This document shows, piece after piece, positions 46,943-55,877 of a stretch of 64,000 bases of DNA. Made by a program: the position numbers and the translations under genes. The DNA comes from Thalassolituus hydrocarboniclasticus (GTDB taxonomy: Bacteria > Pseudomonadota > Gammaproteobacteria > Pseudomonadales > Oceanobacteraceae): positions 2,448,448 to 2,512,447 of the forward strand of contig NZ_CP054475.1 in the NCBI RefSeq assembly GCF_025345565.1. The letters run 5' to 3'. Below the pieces are notes generated by a model. That model saw nothing but the letters and a program-made list of their open reading frames with translations. It had not been told where the DNA came from and made no database searches. Numbering within the stretch: position 1 is the first letter of the stretch; the number at the start of each line of letters is the position of its first letter.

Positions 46943-47018
46943 TCCCCGATAGCTCAGTCGGTAGAGCAGTAGACTGTTAATCTATTGGTCGTTGGTTCAA
47001 GTCCAACTCGGGGAGCCA
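46943..47018 (+). tRNA. tRNA-Asn (anticodon GTT)
   Basis: A 76-base cloverleaf with acceptor TCCCCGA/TCGGGGA, anticodon loop CTGTTAA, T arm GTTGG..CCAAC with TTCAAGT, and encoded GCCA. The anticodon GTT reads AAC and AAU asparagine codons. It stands between wzz and the dehydratase gene at the start of the polysaccharide region; no duplicated tRNA 3' end was found nearby to suggest an integrated island. Confidence 0.97.
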
Positions 47019-47160
47019 CTTCAGTAAGATCCCGCCAAAGATCTTCCCAGTCTCTAATTGAGACAAAACTCAAAAAACATCCGATAAAAAAGCCAGAATT
47101 TACAGAGTATAACCGCAAATTTTCTGCGTATGCTGCTAAACTTTCGTGTCTAATAACCAG

Positions 47161-49083
47161 ATGATTTTTGGCCATATGATCAACTTTTTGCTGAATGCTT
47201 CGCGTCCCGTTAAGCGCATTATTTCTGTCACTTACGATTTTATTGCCGTTCCTTTTGCAATTTATCTCGCCCTTGCACTGCGCTTTGGTAGCGTAACACC
47301 AAACGTAGATAACGCCGTTATTTCAGCAGCACTGATCACAACACTTATTACTTTAATTACCTTCGTCAAATTAGGCCTGTACCGCGCGGTTGTACGTTTT
47401 ATGACTGGCCAGGCGTTTGTCAGACTGGCTCTGGGAATTGCCATATCGGCCATCACTCTGGCCAGCAGTTCTTTTTTTACCCATGCCGGCCTGCCACGTT
47501 CAAGCCTTATTATTTATTGCTTCACCGCCTTTGCCGTACTGGGAACACCGCGTCTTTTTATCCGCAGCATTGTCACCCAGCTGGGCCGGTCAAAATGCGA
47601 ACCGGTATTAATTTATGGCGCAGGACAACAAGGGGTTGCACTCGCCAATGCATTAACCGGCAGTGATCACTACCGTACCTTTGCTTTTATTGACGATGAT
47701 AATAAAAAGCAGAATATGAATATTCAGGGTCTGAAAGTTCATGCTGCCGATGAAATCAAAAAACTGACGGAACTTCACCAGATAAAAAAAGTCCTGCTGG
47801 CTCTGGGCAGAACCAGTATCGCCGAACGCAAACGGCTGATTGAGAAACTGGCTGACAGCAAACTGGAAGTACTGACCGCTCCATCTGTTAATGACATTAT
47901 CAGTGGCAAAGCGCGGATTGAAGAAGTGCGCGAAGTTGAAATCGAAGATTTACTCGGCCGTGATTGCGTTACTCCACGCAGCGAACTGCTGCAAAACAAT
48001 ATTCACAATAAAATTGTACTGGTTACCGGTGCAGGTGGTTCTATCGGTTCTGAGCTTTGCCGGCAAGCCCTGCTGCAACAACCAAAACAACTCATTCTGT
48101 TTGAACTGAACGAGTACAGCCTGTATGCCATCGAGCAGGAGCTGCAACAACTGAGCAGCACCCATCATATCGATACTGAAATTATTTCCATCCTGGGCTC
48201 GGTACAAAAACAGAATCGTCTTGAAGCTATCTTCCGCACCTTCGGTGTACAGACTATTTATCATGCTGCTGCGTACAAACACGTACCTATGGTCGAGCAT
48301 AATGTGGTTGAAGGTGTGCGCAACAATGTATTCGGCACCTGGTACTGTGCAGAGGCTGCGATCGCCGCCGGTGTCGAACGCTTTGTATTAATTTCTACCG
48401 ATAAAGCCGTACGCCCGACCAATGTAATGGGCGCATCTAAACGCATGGCCGAATTGATTTTACAGGCACTGGCTGAACGCCAGCGCGATACCCTGTTCTG
48501 CATGGTACGTTTTGGCAATGTGCTGGGCTCATCCGGCTCGGTTGTGCCCTTATTCCGCAGACAGATTAAAGAAGGCGGCCCCATTACGGTTACGCACCCG
48601 GATATTATCCGTTACTTTATGACCATTCCTGAGGCCTCGCAGCTGGTCATTCAGGCAGGGGCCATGGGTAAAGGTGGCGACGTATTTGTACTGGATATGG
48701 GAGAGCCGGTAAAAATTACCAGCCTGGCGAAGAAAATGATCCGGCTATCAGGTTTAACAGAAAAAACCGAGCAGAACCCTCATGGTGATATTGAACTGCA
48801 ATTTACCGGTTTGCGCCCCGGCGAGAAGCTCTACGAAGAGCTGCTGATTGGCGACAATGTAGAAGGCACTGATCACCCACGTATTATGACTGCAAATGAA
48901 GTGCACTTGTCCTGGCCTGAAACCCACAATTTACTGAACAGACTGGATAAAGCCTGTCACGAATTCCGCGTAGAAGACGTGATTAACTTATTACTCGAAG
49001 CTCCGGCTGCCTACAGTAAGCAGGGAGAATCACCGGACTGGGTGTTAAATGCATCTTTAAATGCATCAAAAACACTTAAATAA
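47161..49083 (+). CDS. UDP-sugar 4,6-dehydratase (WbpM/PglF/CapD family)
   Basis: This 640-residue inner-membrane enzyme has four N-terminal transmembrane helices (about residues 15-120), a CoA-binding-like Rossmann domain (VLIYGAGQQGVALANAL) and the catalytic dehydratase domain with TGAGGSIGSELCRQ, YHAAAYKHVPMVE and ISTDKAVRPTNVMGASKRMAE, whose lysine is part of the active site. WbpM-type enzymes convert UDP-GlcNAc to the 4-keto-6-deoxy sugar used for QuiNAc, FucNAc or bacillosamine. The start is uncertain: GTG 47146, ATG 47161 or ATG 47176, none with a clear ribosome binding site. It is on the opposite strand from the O-antigen operon but likely supplies the substrate of the DegT aminotransferase at 54125-55285. 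Confidence 0.93.
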   Translation: MIFGHMINFLLNASRPVKRIISVTYDFIAVPFAIYLALALRFGSVTPNVDNAVISAALITTLITLITFVKLGLYRAVVRFMTGQAFVRLALGIAISAITLASSSFFTHAGLPRSSLIIYCFTAFAVLGTPRLFIRSIVTQLGRSKCEPVLIYGAGQQGVALANALTGSDHYRTFAFIDDDNKKQNMNIQGLKVHAADEIKKLTELHQIKKVLLALGRTSIAERKRLIEKLADSKLEVLTAPSVNDIISGKARIEEVREVEIEDLLGRDCVTPRSELLQNNIHNKIVLVTGAGGSIGSELCRQALLQQPKQLILFELNEYSLYAIEQELQQLSSTHHIDTEIISILGSVQKQNRLEAIFRTFGVQTIYHAAAYKHVPMVEHNVVEGVRNNVFGTWYCAEAAIAAGVERFVLISTDKAVRPTNVMGASKRMAELILQALAERQRDTLFCMVRFGNVLGSSGSVVPLFRRQIKEGGPITVTHPDIIRYFMTIPEASQLVIQAGAMGKGGDVFVLDMGEPVKITSLAKKMIRLSGLTEKTEQNPHGDIELQFTGLRPGEKLYEELLIGDNVEGTDHPRIMTANEVHLSWPETHNLLNRLDKACHEFRVEDVINLLLEAPAAYSKQGESPDWVLNASLNASKTLK

Positions 49084-49087
49084 GCTT

Positions 49088-49520
49088 TCTCGTTCCTACG
49101 CTCCGCGTGTGAATGCAACTGTCCCGCAAGGGCTACCACGCAGAGCGTGGGAGCCAGATGTTACCTTTTCCCGTTCCTTCGTTCCTCGTTCCTACGCTCC
49201 GTGTGGGAATGCAACTGTACCCGCAAGGGCTACCACGCAGAGCGTGGGAGCCAGGTGTATTTTCTCGTTCCCACGCTCCGCGTGGGAACGCAACTCCTAC
49301 GCTCCGCGTGGGAATGCAACTGTACCCGCAAGGGCTACCACGCAGAGCGTGGGAGCCAGATGTACGCAGAGCGTGGGAGCCAGGTGATTTTTTCTCGTTC
49401 CCACGCTCCGCGTGGGAACGCAACTCCTACACTCCGCGTGGGAATGCAACTGTGCCCGCAAGGGCTACCACGCAGAGCGTGGGAGCCAGATGTACGCAGA
49501 GCGTGGAAGCCAGGTGATTT
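49088..49520 (+). repeat. Cluster of palindromic repeats with a 130-bp tandem duplication
   Basis: Two single copies (49088-49160 and about 49186-49256) are followed by a compound unit, with an extra 5' head and extra 3' tail, present twice in tandem: 49261-49390 and 49391-49520, exactly 130 bases each and differing at only three positions. The unit is the same family as the repeats at 18.2, 18.7 and 39.8 kb. Open frames crossing this block are translation artefacts of the repeat. Confidence 0.93.
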
Positions 49521-49539
49521 TAAAAAAGTGAAACTCCTG

Positions 49540-51165
49540 TCAGAGCACCGCGCTCAGCAAACTCTGCGCTTCATTAATCAACTGTCCTAAGTGCTCCTCA
49601 CCGACAAAACTTTCTGCATAAATTTTATAAATATCTTCCGTCCCGCTCGGACGTGCAGCAAACCAACCCTGCTCTGTACACACCTTAATTCCGCCAATAG
49701 CTGCCCCATTACCTGGCGCACGGGTATGTACCGCGGTAATGTCAGAACCGGCAAGTTGTGAAGCCTGAATGCGGTCAGCTGTCAGCTGTTTAAAAGCCGC
49801 TTTCTGTGCCGGGGTTGCTGGCGCATCGATGCGACGATAAACAGGATTACCATGCTGCTGCACCAGCCTGGCGTAATATTCCGATGGTTTCAGACCCGTT
49901 ACCGCCATAATTTCTGCGGCCAGCAGGCACAATACAATGCCGTCTTTATCGGTAGTCCATGGTTTGCCATTCAGGGTTAAAAAGCTGGCACCGGCGCTCT
50001 CTTCTCCACCGAATGCCAGCTCAGCATTAAACAGCCCTGGTACAAACCATTTAAACCCGACCGGCACTTCGTACAATTCACGGTTATTCGCCTGTACCAC
50101 GCGGTCCATCATTGAACTGGTAACCAGGGTTTTGCCCACTTTCAGAGTGGCTGACCAATGTGGACGATGGGTTAATAAATAATCAACACACACACACAGG
50201 AAATGATTCGGATTCATTAAGCCTGCAGAATCGACAATACCATGACGATCGGCATCGGGGTCGTTACCAAAGGCAATATCAAATTGATCTCTGACCTTAA
50301 GCAAATTCGCCATCGCAGCGGTACTGGAACAATCCATACGGATACGGCCATCGTGATCCGGCGGCATAAAAGCAAATGCCGGATCGACCTGCTGATTAAC
50401 CACGCTGATATTCATACCGGCTTCAGCGCCCAGCGCCTGCCACACCGGCAGCGCAGTACCCCCCATAGGATCAGCACCCAGCTTCAGCCCGCTGTTACGG
50501 ATAGCCTGCAGATCAACAACCTGACCCAGCTGGGCAATATACTCAGCAACAAAGTCGTATTCCTGCGCCTGCGTGCGGGCCGTACTGATATCCAGGCGCT
50601 TCACATCCGTGCAGCCATTATGCAGATATTCGTTAGCACGCTGTTCAATCCAGCCGGTAACGTCACTATCGGCAGGGCCGCCATCCGGGGTGTTGTACTT
50701 AATACCACCGTCTTCCGGCGGATTATGCGAAGGCGTAATAATCAGACCATCGGCCTGCCCTGCCGGCTCAGACGCGTTAAAACTGAGAATGGCACGGCTG
50801 ACCAGCGGCGTTGCCGTAACCTCTCCACCCGCGGCAATACGCACATCAATATTGTTAGCAGCCAGCACCTGCAAAGCGGTTTCCCAGGCAGGCTGTGACA
50901 AAGCATGAGTATCCTGACCGAGAAACAGTGGCCCACCAATATTGGCCTGAGCGCGGTAATCGGCCACAGCCTGAGCAATACTCAGAATATGCCACTCGTT
51001 AAAGGTACTTTTTAATGCAGAGCCACGGTGCCCGGATGTGCCAAAAGCAACACGCTGTGCCGCGACAGAGGCGTCTGGTTTAATCGCATAAAAAGCATCC
51101 AGTAAATTCTGAATCACACACGCATCCTCATTTTGGGTGTTCTGATAATGGCCCCATAATAGCAT
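49540..51165 (-). CDS. pgm: Phosphoglucomutase, alpha-D-glucose type
   Basis: Pgm interconverts glucose 1-phosphate and glucose 6-phosphate and so supplies RmlA with glucose 1-phosphate. The 541-residue product has FGTSGHRGSA near residue 45, the phosphoserine motif ITPSHNPPEDGG with Ser146 (the same number as in E. coli), the metal loop NDPDADRHGI, the sugar loop GGEESAGASF and the phosphate loop ARPSGTEDIYKIY. A longer frame exists, but AGGAG 7 bases before the ATG at 51165 and the family length support this start. It lies downstream of the O-antigen operon on the same strand. Confidence 0.96.
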   Translation of the reverse strand: MLLWGHYQNTQNEDACVIQNLLDAFYAIKPDASVAAQRVAFGTSGHRGSALKSTFNEWHILSIAQAVADYRAQANIGGPLFLGQDTHALSQPAWETALQVLAANNIDVRIAAGGEVTATPLVSRAILSFNASEPAGQADGLIITPSHNPPEDGGIKYNTPDGGPADSDVTGWIEQRANEYLHNGCTDVKRLDISTARTQAQEYDFVAEYIAQLGQVVDLQAIRNSGLKLGADPMGGTALPVWQALGAEAGMNISVVNQQVDPAFAFMPPDHDGRIRMDCSSTAAMANLLKVRDQFDIAFGNDPDADRHGIVDSAGLMNPNHFLCVCVDYLLTHRPHWSATLKVGKTLVTSSMMDRVVQANNRELYEVPVGFKWFVPGLFNAELAFGGEESAGASFLTLNGKPWTTDKDGIVLCLLAAEIMAVTGLKPSEYYARLVQQHGNPVYRRIDAPATPAQKAAFKQLTADRIQASQLAGSDITAVHTRAPGNGAAIGGIKVCTEQGWFAARPSGTEDIYKIYAESFVGEEHLGQLINEAQSLLSAVL

Positions 51166-51256
51166 GAGTGGCTCCTGTAACACGGAGCTCTGGGAGTGAC
51201 ATGTCTTTCGCGATGAAACGGTAAGAGCGGAATGTCTGCCGCGACACATCGTTTTG

Positions 51257-51363
51257 TGCAGGAGCGGCCCATGGCCGCGATGCCCGCCAACGGCGGGCCG
51301 ATAAACATCAACGCTGCATAGCGACTTTAAAAACCCCGATTCGCGGCCATGGGCCTCTCCTAC
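51257..51363. repeat. Inverted pair of REP-type elements
   Basis: The element GGAGCGGCCCATGGCCGCGA (51261-51280) is followed by a separate perfect hairpin GCCCGCC/GGCGGGC (51282-51298) and then, in reverse orientation, by a second copy (51339-51363, reading GTAGGAGAGGCCCATGGCCG on the minus strand). Each has a 6-bp stem around CAT, and together they can form a large stem, like a BIME. The second copy overlaps the last codon of the upstream MBL gene and provides its TAG stop. Confidence 0.85.
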
Positions 51364-52829
51364 CCAATCACCACATCGGTATCCGGTAACATCTCCCGGT
51401 AGAGCTGCCGCAATTCACGCTTCGCCTCATCATCACCATGCACAATACGGATATGCTGCGGCTTATGGCGCATACGTTTGACAAAATTAAGCAGGTCGCG
51501 CTGATCGGCATGGGCACTGTATCCACCAAGCGTATACACACCCGCTTTAATATCTACCCGCTGACCATCCAGCACCACGTAACCAGGTGATTTACCCTCG
51601 CGGAAACGCGGGCCATATTGCTGAATATCACGCCCCGCTGTACCACGCGCCTGATAACCAACAAATATCACATCGGTACGCTCATCCGGCAGCAGGGCTC
51701 TTAAATAATTCTGAATACGACCACCGCTGCACATTCCACTGGCGGCAATTACAACAGCCGCACGGCCGGTCTTTTTAAGATAAGCAACGGTATTCAGATG
51801 ATCGGCATGGCGGTTAACAGTAAGCAACTGCTCAAAATCCAGCGGATGCCGCCCTGCCCTTACCTTATTGCGCGCCTCAGCATCCCACAGATGCTTTAAT
51901 GCGCGATAACTGGCGGTAAATTCAGCAGCCAGCGGCGAATCGACAATAATATCCAGATGCTCCCACACATTGTCAGAGCCACTGTTACGGGTATTGGCCG
52001 CGCTTACCCGGTGAATAATCTCCTCAAGCTCGTACAACAACTCCTGCGTACGGCCAATCGAAAATGCCGGGATTAATACCGTTCCGCCATTTTTCAGACA
52101 GGTTTCAATAACCTGCTGCAACTGTGCTCGGCGCTGGCGGCGCGATTCATGCACCCTGTCACCATAGGTGCTTTCAATAACCAGAGTATCGGCACGATAC
52201 GGGGCTTTTGGCGCAGGCAATAACGGTGAATACGGTGCACCCAAATCACCGGAAAATACGATTTTATGGGACTTTTCCCGAGCATGTTTTTCTGCCGGAG
52301 AGGCGGCCGCAGTCAGAGAGGCGGCAGCCAGATCAAACTCCACATAGGCAGAGCCCAGAATATGCCCTGCACAATGAAACTTTGCCTTTAAACCATCGAT
52401 ACCCGCAATATCAAACCACTGCTTATAAGGCACCGGCACCAACAGCGACTGCAACTTCTGCAACACCGAGCGGATTAACCGCTCATCACGACTGACGCCC
52501 ACTTTAATAGCATCTTCAATTACCAGAGGCAGTAACTGTGCCGTTGCCTCACTGGCATACACCGGGCCGTCAAATCCCGCCGCCAATAAATAAGGGATAC
52601 GCCCAACATGATCAATATGGCAATGGGTAACCACTAAAGCCTGAATACCTGCCAGCGGAAAATCGATTTGCTTGCGGTTAAAATCTTCGTTACCGCTTTC
52701 CCGGTCAATGGACTCCGCCCCCTGAAACAAACCGCAATCAACCAGCAACGACAGCCCGTTCGCCAGTTTCAGCTGATGACAGGAGCCGGTTACACCATTA
52801 ACCGCGCCATGATGAAGTATTTCAAACAT
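51360..52829 (-). CDS. MBL-fold/beta-CASP hydrolase, RNA-processing type
   Basis: This 489-residue protein has an N-terminal metallo-beta-lactamase domain with the metal motif THCHIDH (about residue 70), GHILGSAYVEF and SGDLG, an inserted beta-CASP domain, and the C-terminal beta-CASP histidine motif GGYSAHADQ. The arrangement matches the group of CPSF-73-like and RNase J-like nucleases in bacteria (YSH1/CPSF family), which cut RNA. Its substrate here is unknown. AAGGA lies 6 bases before the ATG; the open frame reaches 20 codons further without a ribosome binding site. The stop codon is contributed by a REP element. Confidence 0.93.
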   Translation of the reverse strand: MFEILHHGAVNGVTGSCHQLKLANGLSLLVDCGLFQGAESIDRESGNEDFNRKQIDFPLAGIQALVVTHCHIDHVGRIPYLLAAGFDGPVYASEATAQLLPLVIEDAIKVGVSRDERLIRSVLQKLQSLLVPVPYKQWFDIAGIDGLKAKFHCAGHILGSAYVEFDLAAASLTAAASPAEKHAREKSHKIVFSGDLGAPYSPLLPAPKAPYRADTLVIESTYGDRVHESRRQRRAQLQQVIETCLKNGGTVLIPAFSIGRTQELLYELEEIIHRVSAANTRNSGSDNVWEHLDIIVDSPLAAEFTASYRALKHLWDAEARNKVRAGRHPLDFEQLLTVNRHADHLNTVAYLKKTGRAAVVIAASGMCSGGRIQNYLRALLPDERTDVIFVGYQARGTAGRDIQQYGPRFREGKSPGYVVLDGQRVDIKAGVYTLGGYSAHADQRDLLNFVKRMRHKPQHIRIVHGDDEAKRELRQLYREMLPDTDVVIG

Positions 52830-52920
52830 AAAAATCCTTTTAAATGCTGCAATAACCACATCAGTATGCTGACACTCCCCTGAACCCAAACCTATCAGGC
52901 AATTGTCGGATAAGCAGGAC

Positions 52921-52951
52921 GACTTCCGACTTCCGACTTCCGACTTCCGAC
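52921..52951. repeat. Short tandem heptamer repeat (GACTTCC)
   Basis: Four complete GACTTCC units and a partial fifth lie between the SpoU gene stop and the MBL gene start. A 7-base unit in this position can change copy number by slippage and alter the spacing between the genes, not a reading frame. Confidence 0.85.
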
Positions 52952-52954
52952 TAA

Positions 52955-53464
52955 TTAACGCTTTAACCTGTTTCTGTTATCCCGACTTCTTTTTATCAGC
53001 TCATCCCCTGATTTAATGTCCTTTGCCGGGCCAAGCTTTGCCAGGCGGTCATAAAGCACAACATTAACCGTTGCCGCCAGATTCATACACCCCACCGTAG
53101 GGATATAAACCACCTCATCTGCAGCACTGACAATATCCTGCGGAATACTGCCATCTTCAGGGCCGAACACATAAAGCGCATGCTCAGGATGCTCAAACTC
53201 CGGCAGCGGCGTTGCACCGACAACCAGTTCCACACAAATAAGGCGGGTATCATCCGGCAACTGCTCTTTAACCAGAAGCAGACTCCCGACATGAGACATC
53301 TGCGCTTTTTCTGCCACGTTACGCGTATCGGTACTGTGCTTTACGGCACGGTCATAACGGCTGCCGGTGTAAAAGATGCCATCAGCCTGATAGCACCCCA
53401 GCGCCCGTAAAACCGAACCGACGTTACCGGCATCTTTGGGGTTTTCTAAACCAAGATAAACCAT
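52955..53464 (-). CDS. SpoU/TrmH-family RNA methyltransferase
   Basis: This 169-residue protein is the catalytic SPOUT domain alone: the start LGLENPKDAGNVGSVLRAL contains the conserved asparagine-arginine pair region, the middle has YVFGPEDGSIPQ, and the C terminus has VYIPTVGCMNLAATVNVVLYD, the knotted AdoMet-binding segment. Such enzymes 2'-O-methylate tRNA or rRNA; the target is unknown. It lies between the O-antigen operon and the MBL gene on the same strand. Confidence 0.9.
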   Translation of the reverse strand: MVYLGLENPKDAGNVGSVLRALGCYQADGIFYTGSRYDRAVKHSTDTRNVAEKAQMSHVGSLLLVKEQLPDDTRLICVELVVGATPLPEFEHPEHALYVFGPEDGSIPQDIVSAADEVVYIPTVGCMNLAATVNVVLYDRLAKLGPAKDIKSGDELIKRSRDNRNRLKR

Positions 53465-53538
53465 AAGCTCTTTGTGAAATTTAGAATTAGAAGTGCCGAG
53501 AATAAAAACCAGTCATGCAAATCTCAAAATACCTGAAA

Positions 53539-54132
53539 TTAACGTGTGATAATCTTTTTAAGAGTCAGAAAAATCAATTTAAGATCAAGACACAGACTCT
53601 TCGAATCAACATATTCTAAATAGTAAGATTGCTTTATCGGCAAAATGATATCGATATATGCCTGCCTTGAATCATTATATTTCGCGAGAATTTCGTTTTC
53701 ATCGACCATTTCAATAGAAGCTTTGTCTGTGATACCAGGTCTTACAGACAACACCTTCTCCCGCACATCAATGGGATAACAGTCAATAAACTCCTGAACT
53801 TCCGGGCGCGGTCCGACCAGACTCATTCGCCCCATAAGAACGTCGATCAACTGTGGTAATTCATCAATTTTTGTTTTGCGTAAAAAATGACCTGAACGAG
53901 TAATGCGTGAGTCTGCTCCTACCGTCAAACGACCTGATTTTTCGGCATCCAGACGCATGGTACGAAATTTATGGATTTTGAATGGCACGCCAAAACGACC
54001 GACTCGATTCTGCCTGAAAAAAACAGGGCCAGCTGAATCCAACTTAATCCATATTGCAATCAGGGCAAAAAAAGGTGCAAGAATCAGCAACCCGAAAAAA
54101 GATGCCAGCACATCTAAAAGCCGCTTAATCAC
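53539..54132 (-). CDS. Initiating phosphoglycosyl transferase (PglC/WcaJ-C-terminal type)
   Basis: This 197-residue monotopic enzyme moves a sugar phosphate from a UDP-sugar to undecaprenyl phosphate, starting repeat-unit synthesis at the inner membrane. It has the re-entrant membrane helix ([22 protein letters not shown]), the motif FKIHKFRTM, the catalytic Asp-Glu pair in [10 protein letters not shown] and GPRPEV. The start is GTG at 54132 with AAGGTG 7 bases before; it lies 8 bases inside the DegT gene, so the two are coupled. A longer frame starts at 54165. PglC-type enzymes use UDP-diacetylbacillosamine-like sugars, consistent with the neighbours. This is the last gene of the O-antigen operon. 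Confidence 0.93.
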   Translation of the reverse strand: MIKRLLDVLASFFGLLILAPFFALIAIWIKLDSAGPVFFRQNRVGRFGVPFKIHKFRTMRLDAEKSGRLTVGADSRITRSGHFLRKTKIDELPQLIDVLMGRMSLVGPRPEVQEFIDCYPIDVREKVLSVRPGITDKASIEMVDENEILAKYNDSRQAYIDIILPIKQSYYLEYVDSKSLCLDLKLIFLTLKKIITR

Positions 54133-55285
54133 AACCAAGCACCTTCTTGACTGCACGAACAACACGCTGCTGGTCTGAATACGTCATCTTAGTGTACAAG
54201 GGCAAAGAAACTTCCGTCTCATAAGCGGCATGCGCATTTGGGAACACTTCAGGAGTAAGAGAGTAAGTGTCACGCCAGTACGGCTGTAAATGCAGAGGAA
54301 TAAAATGCACCGAACAACCGATGCCTTCATCAGCCATTTTCTGTATAAACTCATCCCGCGCAATACCTGCTTCAGGCTTAAGACGGATGGGATACAAGTG
54401 CCATGCATGTTCAGACCCATTACCAGGTAATGCAGGTAGCACCAAAGGCACACCCGAAAACTCCTGATTATAAAATCCCGCCATGTCATTACGCTTCAGC
54501 TGAAATGCTGGTAAACGCTTTAACTGATGTATGCCAATGGCGGCTGCGATATCGGGCATATTGTACTTAAAACCCGGTGCAACAATCTCATAGAACCAAG
54601 CAGGTTTAGTAGACGTATAACGATCAAAGGCATCCCGGCTTATCCCATGCAACCGCATAATGCGACAACGCTTGGCAAGCTCTGCATCACGGGTTACCAC
54701 CATACCACCTTCACCAGTAGTCATGGTTTTGTTGGCATAAAAACTGAATACCGTAAAATCAGAATCCAAGGTACCGATCAGTTTACCATTATAATGGGTA
54801 GGCAATGCATGAGCCGCATCTTCAACAATACGAATACCATGCGTTTTAGCAACTTTAATAATGGCATCCATATCGCACGACAGCCCAGCAAAATGAACTG
54901 GCATCACCGCCTTGGTTTTATCGGTAATGGCCGCAGCAAAGGATTCCGCAGTCATATTGAAAGTTGCTGAATCAACATCAACAAAAACCGGTGTCCCCCC
55001 CAAGTAACGAATCACTTCTGCAGTTGCAGTGAAGGTATAGTCGGGCACAATAACTTCATCCCCCGGGCCAACACCTAAGGCTTCTAAAGCCAGATGCAAC
55101 CCAGAAGTGGCGGAGTTTACAGAAATTGACTGAAGTGAGGAATCGCCTAAAAACTCAGTAAACTGCTCTTCAAATTTCTTAGCCTTCGGCCCAGTAGTTA
55201 CCCAGCCAGAGCGTAAGGAATCAACAACCTCAGAAATCTCCTCTTCACCGATTTCCGGCAAAGCAAACGGAAGAAAACCATTCAT
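54125..55285 (-). CDS. DegT/DnrJ/EryC1 aminotransferase (PglE/ArnB-like)
   Basis: This 386-residue pyridoxal-phosphate enzyme of the sugar aminotransferase family starts with [20 protein letters not shown] and has the cofactor aspartate region [16 protein letters not shown] and the internal aldimine lysine (residue 186) in [15 protein letters not shown]. The start pattern and the [10 protein letters not shown] segment fit the PglE/ArnB group that aminates the C4 keto group of UDP- or dTDP-4-keto-6-deoxy sugars. The UDP-sugar dehydratase at 47161-49083 would supply the substrate, and the adjacent acetyltransferase could acetylate the product. Its overlap with the transferase gene below and the acetyltransferase above shows one operon. 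Confidence 0.93.
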   Translation of the reverse strand: MNGFLPFALPEIGEEEISEVVDSLRSGWVTTGPKAKKFEEQFTEFLGDSSLQSISVNSATSGLHLALEALGVGPGDEVIVPDYTFTATAEVIRYLGGTPVFVDVDSATFNMTAESFAAAITDKTKAVMPVHFAGLSCDMDAIIKVAKTHGIRIVEDAAHALPTHYNGKLIGTLDSDFTVFSFYANKTMTTGEGGMVVTRDAELAKRCRIMRLHGISRDAFDRYTSTKPAWFYEIVAPGFKYNMPDIAAAIGIHQLKRLPAFQLKRNDMAGFYNQEFSGVPLVLPALPGNGSEHAWHLYPIRLKPEAGIARDEFIQKMADEGIGCSVHFIPLHLQPYWRDTYSLTPEVFPNAHAAYETEVSLPLYTKMTYSDQQRVVRAVKKVLGCD

Positions 55286-55875
55286 CGTGCAACCTCAAAA
55301 GTCTTTTCCATATAATACTGACCCGAAATAAATGCTTGTACTTTAAAACCTGTTTTATAGTAAAAATTTAACGCTCTGACATTTGAACAAGCAACATACA
55401 AACCCAGCTTATCTACACCATTACCAGTGCAATAGTTATCAACTGCATTCATCAGGAAAGACCCTACACCTACAGAATCATTACTAACGGCTATCGAAAG
55501 TATAAGGTGTTCTGCCTCATCAAAACGATCGGAGTTCTGAATAATCGCAGAGAGACGCTTCAATATGAATCTAAAGGAAACTGAGGGTCTGGAAAGAAAA
55601 AACTTAATTATATCCAGACGATTCTCTCTTTTGAATTTTGAAACCTTACCTGGCAGGCCTTTACCAAAAACAACAAACCCTTTAATATCAGTAGTTAAAC
55701 CATTTTCTACACAAACATAGAAAGCATTTTCATCAGTTAAAAATTCAGAGTAATACTTAACAATAAGATCACGCCCCATACTCCCACTGATATGATCAGA
55801 TGGATAACTAGCAGCATGAATCAAGGCCACATCATCAAGATGAATTGGACTCACATTTATACATTTAAATGACAT
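55282..55875 (-). CDS. GNAT-family N-acetyltransferase
   Basis: This 197-residue protein has the GNAT fold: an N-terminal substrate part, the acetyl-CoA-binding loop [18 protein letters not shown] (about residue 130) and the C-terminal [19 protein letters not shown] that closes the pocket. Given its place between two sugar aminotransferase genes, it probably acetylates an amino sugar nucleotide, for example a 4-amino sugar. Fdt-type acetylation is already covered by the left-handed beta-helix enzyme at 56993-57454. It overlaps the following DegT gene by 4 bases. The sequence is more AT-rich than its neighbours. Confidence 0.85.
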   Translation of the reverse strand: MSFKCINVSPIHLDDVALIHAASYPSDHISGSMGRDLIVKYYSEFLTDENAFYVCVENGLTTDIKGFVVFGKGLPGKVSKFKRENRLDIIKFFLSRPSVSFRFILKRLSAIIQNSDRFDEAEHLILSIAVSNDSVGVGSFLMNAVDNYCTGNGVDKLGLYVACSNVRALNFYYKTGFKVQAFISGQYYMEKTFEVAR

Positions 55876-55877
55876 AA

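Noticed and set aside
46943-47018. tRNA-Asn as an attachment site of an integrated island
   Set aside because: No integrase gene and no repeated tRNA 3' end were seen in the following sequence.
49088-49520. Possible CRISPR array
   Set aside because: Units are adjacent repeats with internal palindromes, with no unique spacers of constant length and no cas genes nearby. The 59-base tandem repeat before purE was rejected for the same reason.
49061-49590. Overlapping open frames in several phases
   Set aside because: They translate the palindromic repeat (runs such as SHALRGS and RSAWER). Such products are a known annotation artefact of this repeat type.
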